The notes: a model not told the origin generated them from the letters alone. Positions 1-9,945 are shown, numbered from the stretch's first letter. The stretch: DNA of 11,843 bases from Methanobacterium sp. (GCA_003158115.1 PMGM01000019.1:800-12642); one strand, 5' to 3'. Program-made: numbers and translations.

Positions 1-722
1 CAGGGGCATTATCGGATAAATATGGTCCTAGATGGATAGCAACACTTGGAATGTTAATATGTGCATTAGCATTCATATTACTAGCCATACTTCCATACAA
101 TTTCACATACCTAGAATTTGGATCCATCTTGTTTATGATGGGAATTGGAGGTGGAATGTTCGGATCTCCAAACAGTTCAAGTATCATGAATTCGGTTCCA
201 CCTCAAGATAGGGGAGTAGCATCTGGAATGATGTTCACAATTATGAACACCTCATTTACAGCTAGTATGGCCATATTTTTCACCATAGTCATTGTAGGAA
301 TAACTCAAAGATTCCCTGATGCCATGGCAACATCACTGGCAAGTATTGGTGCTATCCATTTAGCACCGATCCTGAGTAATATTCCACCTACAGCCGCACT
401 ATTTTCAGCATTTTTAGGATATAATCCAGTAGATGCTATATTAGGTGCATTACCTCCAGCACTTGTTTCAACTATACCTCATGCAACTTTGAACACACTA
501 ACTGGAACTACATGGTTCCCCTCAACCCTTGAAAATGCTTTTATACCTTCACTTAGGATTTCATTCATAATTGGAGCTATATTCAGTTTAATAGCAGCAT
601 TATTATCAGCACTTCGAGGAAAAAGCTATATACATGAGGATGAAGTACGTAAACCTGGTTCAAAAGCCTATTTAAAACAAGAGGAATATGAAAAACAGAA
701 AGAATCACGTCAAGGGAAATAG
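1..722 (+). CDS. MFS drug/H+ antiporter, DHA2 (14-TM) type, C-terminal part
   Basis: This is an integral membrane secondary transporter, probably exporting drugs or other small molecules in exchange for protons. The reading frame is open from base 3, so the gene starts to the left of the window and only about 239 residues are seen. The first visible residues, [11 protein letters not shown], match the MFS motif A loop (G-x-L-S-D-x-x-G-x-R). They are followed by a glycine-rich helix with [13 protein letters not shown] and the conserved [12 protein letters not shown] stretch typical of EmrB/QacA-like DHA2 proteins. A long extracytoplasmic loop (around residues 105-180 of the visible part), a last hydrophobic helix and a charged cytoplasmic tail rich in K and E follow. 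The family is clear; the substrate cannot be told. A first ATG at 51 is internal and is not a start. Confidence 0.88.
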   Translation, partial: GALSDKYGPRWIATLGMLICALAFILLAILPYNFTYLEFGSILFMMGIGGGMFGSPNSSSIMNSVPPQDRGVASGMMFTIMNTSFTASMAIFFTIVIVGITQRFPDAMATSLASIGAIHLAPILSNIPPTAALFSAFLGYNPVDAILGALPPALVSTIPHATLNTLTGTTWFPSTLENAFIPSLRISFIIGAIFSLIAALLSALRGKSYIHEDEVRKPGSKAYLKQEEYEKQKESRQGK

Positions 723-750
723 ATAACCCCTTGATCTGATTACACATGAA

Positions 751-782
751 TATTCAAAATTCCAATTTTTTTCTTTTGAATA
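751..782. terminator. Inverted repeat with T7 tract, probable bidirectional terminator
   Basis: TATTCAAAA (751-759) and TTTTGAATA (774-782) form a perfect 9-bp inverted repeat. Its 14-base loop carries seven T (766-772), about 30 bases after the MFS stop codon. On the minus strand the A-rich stretch 782-793 reads as T-runs after the DUF5518 gene. Oligo-T tracts are the usual archaeal stop signal, so this convergent gap probably ends both transcripts. Confidence 0.55.
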
Positions 783-827
783 AAAATAAAAAGTGTTAAA
801 TTATTCATTTCTAAGTGTTTATGTTAT

Positions 828-1235
828 TTATTCTGTTTTGCTGGTCTTATTTTTATTTAATTTTACCCCAATAATTGAACCAATAATCCCAAATACAAAG
901 AACAGTGCAAATCCTGCAATTGCAGATCCCACTACCAAACCAATGAACAATGTTTCTTTAGAACCTGTATAACCTATTGAATATACCAAGCTGGTTATCT
1001 GACTGCTTTGTAGTAACACAATTGTAACTGTAGACACAATTCCACCAATACCTGCAGGTATTCCACCATTTACTAGTCCATCTGTGTAACTGCCGCCAAC
1101 AATATACCCTGCAATTAATCCACCAATTACTGGCCCTATTAAATCTACATTTTTTGGCAGATATATCCCAAAGATAATGGCTAGTACTGTTGTTGTAACA
1201 AATGCTGCGCCTATTGCCTTCCAATTTAGTTTCAT
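828..1235 (-). CDS. DUF5518-type four-helix membrane protein
   Basis: A small, very hydrophobic and glycine-rich membrane protein of 135 residues with unknown function. Hydrophobic segments lie near residues 7-26, 31-48, 58-77 and a long one at 95-126; the tail is short, basic and polar. The pattern of glycine-rich helices (GPVIGGLIAGYIVGG, then GGIPAGIGGIV) fits DUF5518, a family frequent in Methanobacteriales; this assignment is by recognition only. An ATG at 1244 lies directly against the GGAGG (1245-1249), leaving no spacing. The ATG at 1235 has a normal 9-base spacer and is taken as the start. The gene follows the 86-aa gene after 28 bases that include its own ribosome binding site, so the two are probably co-transcribed. 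Confidence 0.75.
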   Translation of the reverse strand: MKLNWKAIGAAFVTTTVLAIIFGIYLPKNVDLIGPVIGGLIAGYIVGGSYTDGLVNGGIPAGIGGIVSTVTIVLLQSSQITSLVYSIGYTGSKETLFIGLVVGSAIAGFALFFVFGIIGSIIGVKLNKNKTSKTE

Positions 1236-1244
1236 TATTATCAT

Positions 1245-1249
1245 CCTCC
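1245..1249 (-). promoter_or_regulatory. Ribosome binding site GGAGG that decides the start of the DUF5518 gene
   Basis: GGAGG on the minus strand abuts the ATG at 1244 but lies 9 bases before the ATG at 1235. Initiation should therefore be at 1235, three codons inside the longest open frame. Confidence 0.7.
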
Positions 1250-1263
1250 AATAGATAAATATC

Positions 1264-1524
1264 CTACTTTACAGGTGCATAGGGTGGTATTATAAAATTT
1301 CCCTTAATCTTGATATAAAATCCATTTTTCACCACATAATTATAAAATCGCTGCACACTAAAATCTGGACCGTCTTGGGATTCATTTTCTGATATGTAAC
1401 TGTTCAATAAATCTTTAAATTCCGATTCTGATGCATTTGTTAAGATATCAAAGGGATGTTGAGTACCCCATACATGTGTAGAATCTATAAAATATCCATT
1501 TAATTTTCCCATTGTAATTTCCAT
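1264..1524 (-). CDS. Hypothetical protein, 86 aa, family not recognised
   Basis: A small soluble protein with no transmembrane segment, no signal peptide and no motif that I recognise. It is rich in aromatic residues and asparagine, with an acidic middle (roughly residues 33-54, many E, D and S) and a C-terminal beta-like stretch, NGFYIKIKGNFIIPPYAP. The start at 1524 is supported by AGGGGGAA (Gs at 1533-1537) with an 8-base spacer. A second in-frame ATG four codons later has worse spacing. It is the first gene of a tight two-gene unit with the DUF5518 membrane protein, so the two may act together, but nothing in the sequence shows a biochemical role. Codon use looks ordinary for the window and there is no overlapping alternative gene, so I think it is real. 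Confidence 0.65.
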   Translation of the reverse strand: MEITMGKLNGYFIDSTHVWGTQHPFDILTNASESEFKDLLNSYISENESQDGPDFSVQRFYNYVVKNGFYIKIKGNFIIPPYAPVK

Positions 1525-1596
1525 TTATAATTCCCCCTAATGATTATAATCTGTATATTTCCAGTATATAATAATAATAATTATAATCTTAAATTG

Positions 1597-1606
1597 TTTA
1601 TATAAA
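1597..1606 (-). promoter_or_regulatory. Candidate TATA box for the 86-aa/DUF5518 unit
   Basis: TTTATATAAA is a self-complementary archaeal TATA box. Read on the minus strand it would place transcription start near 1575, about 50 bases before the ATG at 1524. The upstream BRE position is not strikingly purine-rich, so this is moderate evidence only. Confidence 0.4.
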
Positions 1607-1833
1607 GACTATTTAAGCCAAATATTAAATTTAACAAATTCAAACTATATTTCAAATATTAGTTGATGATAATAATTAAATATATTTTAAAATATATTTT
1701 AATTAGATTTTATAGATTTAAATAATAAATAACAACGTAATAGGTAGTTATTTAATCATTTATAGCCAGATCTAATTATATTCTTATATTGAATGTTTAT
1801 AATATTTTGTTTATATTTCTGACTAAGTTGATG

Positions 1834-1858
1834 AATATCATAGGATTTATATGATATT
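1834..1858. promoter_or_regulatory. 25-bp dyad overlapping the fic promoter, candidate operator
   Basis: AATATCATA (1834-1842) and TATGATATT (1850-1858) form a perfect 9-bp inverted repeat around the 7-base centre GGATTTA. The right arm and centre overlap the TATA box at 1846-1852, so a protein bound here would block TBP. That makes it a natural candidate operator for repression of the Fic gene. The binding protein is unknown; the Fic protein's own winged helix is one possibility. Confidence 0.45.
1846..1852 (+). promoter_or_regulatory. TATA box of the Fic-domain gene
   Basis: TTTATAT followed by G. Transcription would start about 25 bases downstream of the centre, near 1874, just before the AAGGAG ribosome binding site at 1878-1883, giving a short leader of about 18 bases. 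Confidence 0.5.
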
Positions 1859-1891
1859 AATATTAAACAAATTAGATAAGGAGTTGTTAAT

Positions 1892-2959
1892 TTGTTTTCA
1901 CCAATATTTAGTTACAATAATAATATTCTTAATAATATATCCGGAATTGAATTTTCTAGAGGTATAATCACCCAAGCTTCACTTATTCCAGAACTTGATT
2001 CAACTCTTAAAAAAAAAGCATATATACAATCGGTACATGCATCAACAACCATTGATGGGAACATTTTAACCATTGATGAAGTAAGCAAACTGTTGAATGG
2101 ATCCGATGCTGTTGTTGATGATAAAGTTAAGAATGAGGTAATGGATTATGGTTATGTTTTAACAAATCTCGATAAATATCATGATAATGGGAAAATAACA
2201 GAGCACCTTCTACTCGATATGTATGGGGAAATTACAAAAAATGTTTCGGTTAATACACCCCATGGTCAAAGGTATAGGGATGTGGACATCAATGTCAAGG
2301 ATATGGACACAGATAGAGTCAGATTCATACCACCATCAAACATGCATGTCCCTAGATTGATGGAGGATTTAATATCATGGATCAATAATTCAAATGAAAT
2401 TTCTCCCATATTAGTGGCTGGTATAGTCCATTATGAATTTCTAAGAATTCATCCATTTATGGAATGTAATGGTAGAACAGCAAAGGCACTGACTAAATTA
2501 ATATTATATACAAAAGGATATGACATTAAAAGATATTTTACCCTTGATGAATGTTATAATAATGATATTAATGCATATTTAAATGCTTTAAAAAGTGCGG
2601 ATGATACCTTTGATCTTACTCACTGGCTAGAATATTTCACAAAAAATTTCTTAATATCAGTTACAAGAGTTAAGGCAGATGTTCAAAGACTATTAACAAT
2701 TTCACCATCACCAAATGAGTTAGACAAACAGCTTATTTTGAAGGATAATCAGATAAAAATTATTAACTACATCCAAGAATTTGGTCAGATAACCAATAAA
2801 GAAACCACAATTCTACTGGAAATATCTTCACAGGCATCCCACAACAACCTTAAAAAACTTCAAAAAATGAAGATCATAACCAGAAAAGGGTCTGGAAGAT
2901 CAACATTTTACGTGTTAAACAGAGTCAATGAAAAACTCAGGAAAAAGTTGATGAAATGA
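1892..2959 (+). CDS. Fic-domain protein with C-terminal winged helix
   Basis: A 355-residue cytoplasmic protein. Fic domains transfer AMP or another nucleotide monophosphate to a hydroxyl side chain of a target protein. The N-terminal helix carries STTIDGN (residues 51-57), the place of the class II inhibitory motif (S/T)xxxE(G/N). HGQRYRDVDINV (124-135) is typical of the Fic fold entry. The catalytic loop at 187-198 reads HPFMECNGRTAK, with H187 as the general base. Residues about 280-345 form a winged helix-turn-helix domain, a common partner in this family. Two points are odd: the usual Gly of HPFx(D/E)GNGR is Cys192, and the last Arg is Lys198; the inhibitory Glu is also Asp55. Start: TTG at 1892 with AAGGAG 8 bases upstream; no earlier in-frame start is as good. 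Family certain, activity and target unknown. Confidence 0.9.
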   Translation: MFSPIFSYNNNILNNISGIEFSRGIITQASLIPELDSTLKKKAYIQSVHASTTIDGNILTIDEVSKLLNGSDAVVDDKVKNEVMDYGYVLTNLDKYHDNGKITEHLLLDMYGEITKNVSVNTPHGQRYRDVDINVKDMDTDRVRFIPPSNMHVPRLMEDLISWINNSNEISPILVAGIVHYEFLRIHPFMECNGRTAKALTKLILYTKGYDIKRYFTLDECYNNDINAYLNALKSADDTFDLTHWLEYFTKNFLISVTRVKADVQRLLTISPSPNELDKQLILKDNQIKIINYIQEFGQITNKETTILLEISSQASHNNLKKLQKMKIITRKGSGRSTFYVLNRVNEKLRKKLMK

Positions 2960-2986
2960 TAAAATATATTCATAGATGAGATAAAA

Positions 2987-2994
2987 TTTTTTTT
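2987..2994 (+). terminator. T8 tract between fic and TauE genes
   Basis: Eight consecutive T lie in the 52-base gap, ending only two bases before the AAGGAG (2997-3002) of the next gene. An oligo-T run of this size can end archaeal transcripts, so the fic message may stop here and the permease may use its own promoter. A TATA-like AAAATATAT lies at 2961-2969. Confidence 0.35.
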
Positions 2995-3011
2995 ATAAGG
3001 AGCGTTATTTA

Positions 3012-3791
3012 ATGGTTTTTGATCTGCATTTAATCCTACTTCCAGTCTTTGGTTTTTTAATCGGAGCATTTGTAACCACTATAGGAGGTGGAGGAGGAGT
3101 TTTTTACGTACCGGTTCTAACCCTGTTTTTTGATATTTCAACACAGCTTGCGGTTGCAACATCGCTAGCGGCAGTCCTTCCCACAACAATAATGGGTGCA
3201 TTGAGCCATCATAGGCTTGGTCATGTAAATATACGGCTTGGTTTAATTTTCGGTATTGGCGGAGTTGCAGGAACATTATTTGGTGTATACATGGCTAATA
3301 AAATACCATCAATACTTTTAAGAAAGATCTTTGGGATTTTTCTCTTGATAATGACCGTTCCAATGATAATTAATGCACTTAAAAGAAGAAAAAAATCTTA
3401 CAAAGAAAATGAAAGTGTTAAACTAACAAGTAAAAAAGCATTTTTAGGCTCATTTTTTGGTGTTGTTTCAGGAACCATGGCAGGTCTTTTTGGAATTAGT
3501 GGAACACCCCCAGTTACAGCAGGACTATACATTTTTGGCCTTCCAGCTGTGGCTGTTGTAGGTACATCATTATTTGTACTCACTTTCAACGCTGTTTCTG
3601 GCCTTTCAGGATATTATCTCCTGGGACAGTTTAACCTGACACTTATCATACTGTTAGGTGGTGGGGGAGCATTAGGAGCATTTATTGCACCTTACATTGT
3701 AAAAAGAATAAATGAACAGACCATTGAGAAGATATATGCTCCGCTTCTTGTAAGTTTGAATCTGATAATAAGTTTTGCCATGATCCTCTAG
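3012..3791 (+). CDS. TauE/SafE-family membrane permease (anion/sulfite exporter-like)
   Basis: A 259-residue polytopic membrane protein with about eight hydrophobic segments in two related halves, the normal size for TauE/SafE (DUF81) permeases. These move organosulfonates, sulfite, sulfoacetate or related anions across the cytoplasmic membrane. The first half has the family's glycine signature in TM1 (GAFVTTIGGGGGVFYVPVL, residues 18-36) and QLAVATSLAAVLPTTIMGA with SHHRLGHVN after it. The second half repeats the design with GVVSGTMAGLFGISGTPPV (150-168) and VVGTSLFVLTFNAVSG. A basic cytoplasmic linker (KRRKKSYKENES) joins them. Start: ATG at 3012, 9 bases after AAGGAG. It follows the Fic gene by 52 bases, but a T8 run in the gap argues against a simple operon. 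The substrate cannot be decided from sequence. Confidence 0.88.
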   Translation: MVFDLHLILLPVFGFLIGAFVTTIGGGGGVFYVPVLTLFFDISTQLAVATSLAAVLPTTIMGALSHHRLGHVNIRLGLIFGIGGVAGTLFGVYMANKIPSILLRKIFGIFLLIMTVPMIINALKRRKKSYKENESVKLTSKKAFLGSFFGVVSGTMAGLFGISGTPPVTAGLYIFGLPAVAVVGTSLFVLTFNAVSGLSGYYLLGQFNLTLIILLGGGGALGAFIAPYIVKRINEQTIEKIYAPLLVSLNLIISFAMIL

Positions 3792-3793
3792 AT

Positions 3794-3829
3794 AAAAAAA
3801 AAAATATAAAAAAAATAAGATTTTTTTTT
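3794..3829. terminator. Bidirectional oligo-T/oligo-A terminator between convergent genes
   Basis: Nine T at 3821-3829 end the TauE/SafE transcript. On the other strand the A11 (3794-3804) and A8 (3808-3815) runs become T11 and T8 after the TspO-family stop codon. This is a simple archaeal arrangement for two convergent genes with a 36-base gap. Confidence 0.65.
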
Positions 3830-4316
3830 ATGGATTGAGTATGAACAGATTGTACTGAAGATATGATGCAATACTAACCCAGATCAAGTAGGGGATGAGT
3901 AAAAACCCTGCAGGTCTGGATATACGATAAAACACAAAGATATTTATTAGTATCGCGACCCATAATATTAGTACCATTATTAATCCGCCAAGTATGCTGT
4001 GGCTTCCAAAAAAGACTAATGACCACAGAACATTTATACCTAACTGAACAGCAAAAACTACGAGGGCTATCTGTACATCTTTTCTACCTAGACCCTTTCT
4101 CCATATTAAATATAATGAAGTTCCGATTAAAACATATAATACGCTCCATATTGGTCCAACAGCCCAATTTGGAGGTGTCCAGGCGGGTTTAGCTAGATAA
4201 ACATACCATGTGGTAATCTCTTTCAATGTATATAGAGTACCTACAGCACCTGCAACAAAAACTATTAGTATTGAAATAATTAATTTAGGGACCTCACGAA
4301 TACTGAAATTATCCAT
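3828..4316 (-). CDS. TspO/MBR-family tryptophan-rich membrane protein
   Basis: A five-helix integral membrane protein of 162 residues, normal for TspO/MBR, a family that binds tetrapyrroles such as protoporphyrin IX and acts in stress or tetrapyrrole homeostasis in bacteria. The archaeal role is not known. Numbered from the chosen Met, the signature is clear: WYVYLAKPAWTPPNW (37-51), W57 before SVLY, then QLGINVLWSLVFF (91-103) and IPYLIWVSIASYLQY near the end. Hydrophobic segments start near residues 10, 54, 80, 107 and 138. The open frame extends to a TTG at 4325, but GGGAGG (4328-4333) lies only two bases before it; the ATG at 4316 has an 11-base spacer and is preferred. Single-gene unit, convergent with the TauE/SafE gene. 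Confidence 0.9.
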   Translation of the reverse strand: MDNFSIREVPKLIISILIVFVAGAVGTLYTLKEITTWYVYLAKPAWTPPNWAVGPIWSVLYVLIGTSLYLIWRKGLGRKDVQIALVVFAVQLGINVLWSLVFFGSHSILGGLIMVLILWVAILINIFVFYRISRPAGFLLIPYLIWVSIASYLQYNLFILNP

Positions 4317-4325
4317 ATAGCTCAA

Positions 4326-4701
4326 AACCTCCCTATCCGTAGAAAATTTATCTAAATATTAAAAACTTTCAATATAGATAATAATTTCGCATAATATCTA
4401 AATAAATATTTCGTTTATCCCTACAAATTTCTTAGTATCTCACCTTCAATATGAATATTTAATTAACCCCAATATGAAATATTTATAATTAAATAATACT
4501 TTCGTAAAATACAAAATATTAGAATATTTATCTCCTAAATATGTCATTAAAAATTCGTTGAATAGTTTTCGTGAAAGTGTATCTAAAACCTGGACCTTTA
4601 AGAATCTATATTGTAATATTCCAAAATATTAAGCCAAAATTATAAGATTAAACAGAGTTTTTTTTAACTATTAATTAAATATATATCATGGTGTAACTTT
4701 T
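4326..4701. other. A+T-rich divergent intergenic region
   Basis: About 376 bases without a gene. Apart from the TspO-side promoter candidate I see an imperfect direct repeat: CAATATGAATATTTAATTAA (4447-4466) and a similar CAATATGAAATATTTATAAT start at 4470. There is an AATATATAT-like box close to the next start (about 4677-4686), but it is too near the ATG at 4702 to give a normal leader. No small gene or RNA fold is convincing. Confidence 0.5.
4357..4370 (-). promoter_or_regulatory. Candidate BRE/TATA of the TspO-family gene
   Basis: On the minus strand the sequence reads GAAAG-TTTTTAATA, a purine-rich BRE-like element followed by a TATA-like box. Transcription would start near 4336, directly before the GGGAGG, giving a leader of about 20 bases to the ATG at 4316. 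Confidence 0.35.
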
Positions 4702-5289
4702 ATGATACCAAGTTTAAAATCATTTGAATCTACAGTTTTCCTTTTGGCAATTATTCTATGGATTCTATCTGAATATGTGGGTGCTGCTATAATTCCAAAT
4801 TTACGCCGTCATGGAACAAAAATAAGGAAACAAGACAGGGGATCCCGCTTATTATTATCGTTAAGCACGTATATTTCGGTTATTGTGGCGTTTTACTTTT
4901 CATTTCATAATATTGGATTGCTACCCACATGGACCTTTTATCCCGGTATCTTTCTAATGATCCTAGGAATTTTCATCCGCCAATGGTCTATAAGGGAACT
5001 TGGAGTTTTCTTCTCGGTACAGGTTGGAATTCAAAAAGGGCAAAAAGTGGTGAAAAAAGGCCCCTACAAGCTGATAAGACATCCATCATACACAGGACTA
5101 CTTTTAACTTTAATAGGCATAGGATTGGCATTACAGTCACTGGTAGCTGTTATTATAATGATATTGGTATTTAGTATTACATTTGGTTATCGAATCCATA
5201 TAGAAGAGAAATTATTAATCTCAGAACTAAACGATGAGTATGTCAAGTATATGGCCGAAACAAAAAGACTCATTCCATATATCTTTTGA
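4702..5289 (+). CDS. Isoprenylcysteine carboxyl methyltransferase (ICMT/PEMT)-like membrane protein
   Basis: A 195-residue membrane-embedded S-adenosylmethionine-dependent methyltransferase of the ICMT/phospholipid methyltransferase superfamily. About five hydrophobic segments are seen: near residues 11-30, 52-70, 78-95, 132-146 and 147-163. The cofactor-binding signature is intact: KKGPYKLIRHPSYTG (118-132), with the RHP triplet at 126-128, and GYRIHIEEKLL (162-172) carrying the conserved E168-E169 pair. The end, EYVKYMAETKRLIPYIF, is also typical. Prokaryotic members mostly lack a known substrate; prenylated proteins, lipids or small isoprenoids are possible. The start ATG at 4702 is preceded only by a weak GGTG (4690-4693), so expression may be low or leader-poor. 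It stands alone, with A+T-rich gaps on both sides. Confidence 0.87.
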   Translation: MIPSLKSFESTVFLLAIILWILSEYVGAAIIPNLRRHGTKIRKQDRGSRLLLSLSTYISVIVAFYFSFHNIGLLPTWTFYPGIFLMILGIFIRQWSIRELGVFFSVQVGIQKGQKVVKKGPYKLIRHPSYTGLLLTLIGIGLALQSLVAVIIMILVFSITFGYRIHIEEKLLISELNDEYVKYMAETKRLIPYIF

Positions 5290-5627
5290 ATATCTAAAAT
5301 AGGAAATATATCCTTTTCTCAGATACTGCCCATTTTTTTAAATCTTTTTCTACAAATTTTTAGTGCAATTGTAAGCCCTTTTCGTGTACCAATCAAAAAA
5401 AAGTCTATTTATTTTATGGTCTTGTATAAGTAAATCATCTTTCTGAATAATTTTATTACATTCCTAAATTTATAATTACTTCAAAATTAATATTAATAAC
5501 AGTATAAACACTCTAAAAATCGTTAAAAAAAATGATTGATATTATCATTAGTTTCATATTTTATTTTCAAATTGAAAAATAACTTGAAATATTACCATAT
5601 GAATTATATATCCCGGGGGTTTTGATT
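5290..5627. other. A+T-rich intergenic region with T-tract and small palindromes
   Basis: About 338 bases without a gene. T7 at 5333-5339 probably ends the methyltransferase transcript. A small hairpin, AATGAT (5531-5536) with ATCATT (5544-5549), and a tight palindrome, TTTTCAA-A-TTGAAAA (5564-5578), lie upstream of the broken phosphoesterase gene. Nothing else stands out. Confidence 0.5.
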
Positions 5628-6363
5628 ATGATTTTGGTATTATCCGATGTGCACTTGGGCTATGCAAGATGTAACAAGAAAGTTTCATCAATTTTTTTAG
5701 ATACATATGAAAAAGGAAATATAGATCATCTGATTCTTCTAGGAGATTTTTTCGATTTTTGACGGAGGAATAATGCCGAGATAATAACAGACAACGATTG
5801 TTATACAAAAAATTATTGATCTAGATGCTAAAAATTTACATTATATCATAGGCAACCACTTTTATTACATGTACAAACTAGGGAAGCTTTATGGTGAAAA
5901 TATTCCATTCTCAATTTCTAAAAAATTTGAGACTGGAAGATGGTGGGAAAATAAATTTTGTTTCACCCATGGATATGAATTTGAAGTAATTTATCTGGAA
6001 CCCGTTACATTGGAAATGTATGAAGATTTTAGTGAAAGAATGTGTTTTAGTGAAGATCTTATTGGTGAACTTGCAGGTTATGTATGGTCACTTATTCGTG
6101 GAAGTGATCTAAAGGATAAACTTTCAAATAATCCCCGTACACGTTTAGCATCAACTGAAGAACTAAATAGAATCTACAAACTATCAGTTTCACAGGGTAA
6201 AAGTTTTATTTTAGGTATGAAAACAGATGAGAGATTGGTATTTGGACATACACATGGACCATTCATTAACAAAGACAAAACTGTTGTTAATACAGGACCC
6301 TGGGTAAATGATCTTATAAATCGGAATATCAAAATAGTTATGTCGAAATGGGATATGGGATAA
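5628..6363 (+). pseudogene. Metallophosphoesterase, broken by TGA and a one-base shift
   Basis: The intact form would be a 244-residue calcineurin-like metallophosphoesterase, a cytoplasmic dimetal phosphatase. A good site GGGGGT (5615-5620) precedes ATG 5628. Frame one encodes ILVLSDVHLG, the first metal motif (D and H), and LILLGDFFDF, the second (GD), then stops at TGA 5761-5763, where the family has Trp (DFW). Reading on gives RRNNAEIITDN, after which the frame must move by one base near 5790-5805 to give VIQKIIDLDAKNLHYIIGNH. From there to 6363 the frame is open and holds FTHG and VFGHTHGP, the last metal-binding histidines. The total of 736 bases equals 245 codons plus one, consistent with a single inserted base. 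The GNHD motif is also changed: Phe follows GNH. Most likely a recent pseudogene; sequencing error could explain some but hardly all three changes. Confidence 0.82.
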
Positions 6364-6374
6364 TTGAACTCAAA

Positions 6375-6380
6375 TTTTTT
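6375..6380 (+). terminator. T6 tract after the phosphoesterase pseudogene
   Basis: A run of six T about a dozen bases after the stop codon at 6361-6363. It is a plausible but weak archaeal terminator. Confidence 0.3.
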
Positions 6381-6404
6381 AAAGCAAAGTTATAAATATC
6401 CGAG

Positions 6405-6442
6405 ATAGGATAATGTGGACTGTAAACTAATTTGTATCCTAT
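6405..6442. repeat. Inverted repeat in the gap between convergent genes
   Basis: ATAGGATA (6405-6412) and TATCCTAT (6435-6442) are perfect 8-bp complements separated by 22 bases. They lie between the end of the phosphoesterase pseudogene and the end of the histidine kinase gene, so the most likely role is in ending or protecting the 3' ends of transcripts. No T-run follows directly. Confidence 0.35.
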
Positions 6443-6495
6443 TATCATTTGGGAATATTGTTTATTAGCAGATTCCATAACATTTATTTATTTGT

Positions 6496-9831
<3,336 letters not shown>

Positions 9832-9840
9832 TAAAAATCT

Positions 9841-9846
9841 TCCCCC
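9841..9846 (-). promoter_or_regulatory. Ribosome binding site that decides the kinase start
   Basis: GGGGGA on the minus strand with a 9-base spacer to ATG 9831. It lies inside the longest open frame (GTG at 9873), arguing that the first 14 codons of that frame are leader and not protein. Confidence 0.65.
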
Positions 9847-9937
9847 GTAATCAGATGAAATCTTTTGATTCACAGATTTTGTAAAGAATCCATTATGAAC
9901 TCAGAAACGTGTATTATATGTATCTATCAATTCTAAG

Positions 9938-9945
9938 TGTATAAA
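9938..9945 (-). promoter_or_regulatory. Candidate TATA box of the histidine kinase
   Basis: On the minus strand TTTATACA follows the A-rich stretch CATAAAAAAT. Transcription would start near 9916, leaving a leader of about 85 bases. A second candidate, CATATAATA (9912-9920), would give a leader of about 60 bases; I cannot choose between them. Confidence 0.35.

Larger units (their letters stand above)
1525..1891. other. A+T-rich divergent intergenic region
   Basis: This gap of 367 bases separates the minus-strand pair from the fic-type gene. It holds a TATA-like box for each direction (1597-1606 and 1846-1852), a 25-bp dyad at 1834-1858, and a tandem AAATATATTTTA repeat (1678-1689 and 1690-1701). 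I see no convincing small gene or structured RNA. Confidence 0.6.

Noticed and set aside
1678..1701. Tandem repeat AAATATATTTTA twice
   Set aside because: Only two copies of a nearly pure A+T 12-mer in an A+T-rich gap; expected by chance and not a CRISPR, origin or iteron array.
4317..4325. TTG start giving three extra residues to the TspO-family protein
   Set aside because: The GGGAGG would be only two bases from this TTG; the ATG at 4316 has a workable spacer and the extra residues are not part of the family.
4447..4493. Imperfect direct repeat beginning CAATATGAA, two copies
   Set aside because: Two copies only, with insertions between them and no clear relation to a promoter; too weak to call a regulatory site.
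5761..5763. In-frame TGA of the phosphoesterase gene read as selenocysteine or otherwise recoded
   Set aside because: The position is a Trp in the family, not Cys or Sec; no SECIS-like hairpin was seen; and a separate frame shift follows, so recoding of TGA alone would not give a full protein.
5626..5808. Open frame of 60 codons on the minus strand
   Set aside because: It lies antisense to the conserved N-terminal metal motifs of the phosphoesterase pseudogene and has no family resemblance of its own.
9832..9873. GTG start giving 14 extra residues to the histidine kinase
   Set aside because: The ribosome binding site GGGGGA lies inside this extension and points to the ATG at 9831; no site with proper spacing is seen before the GTG.
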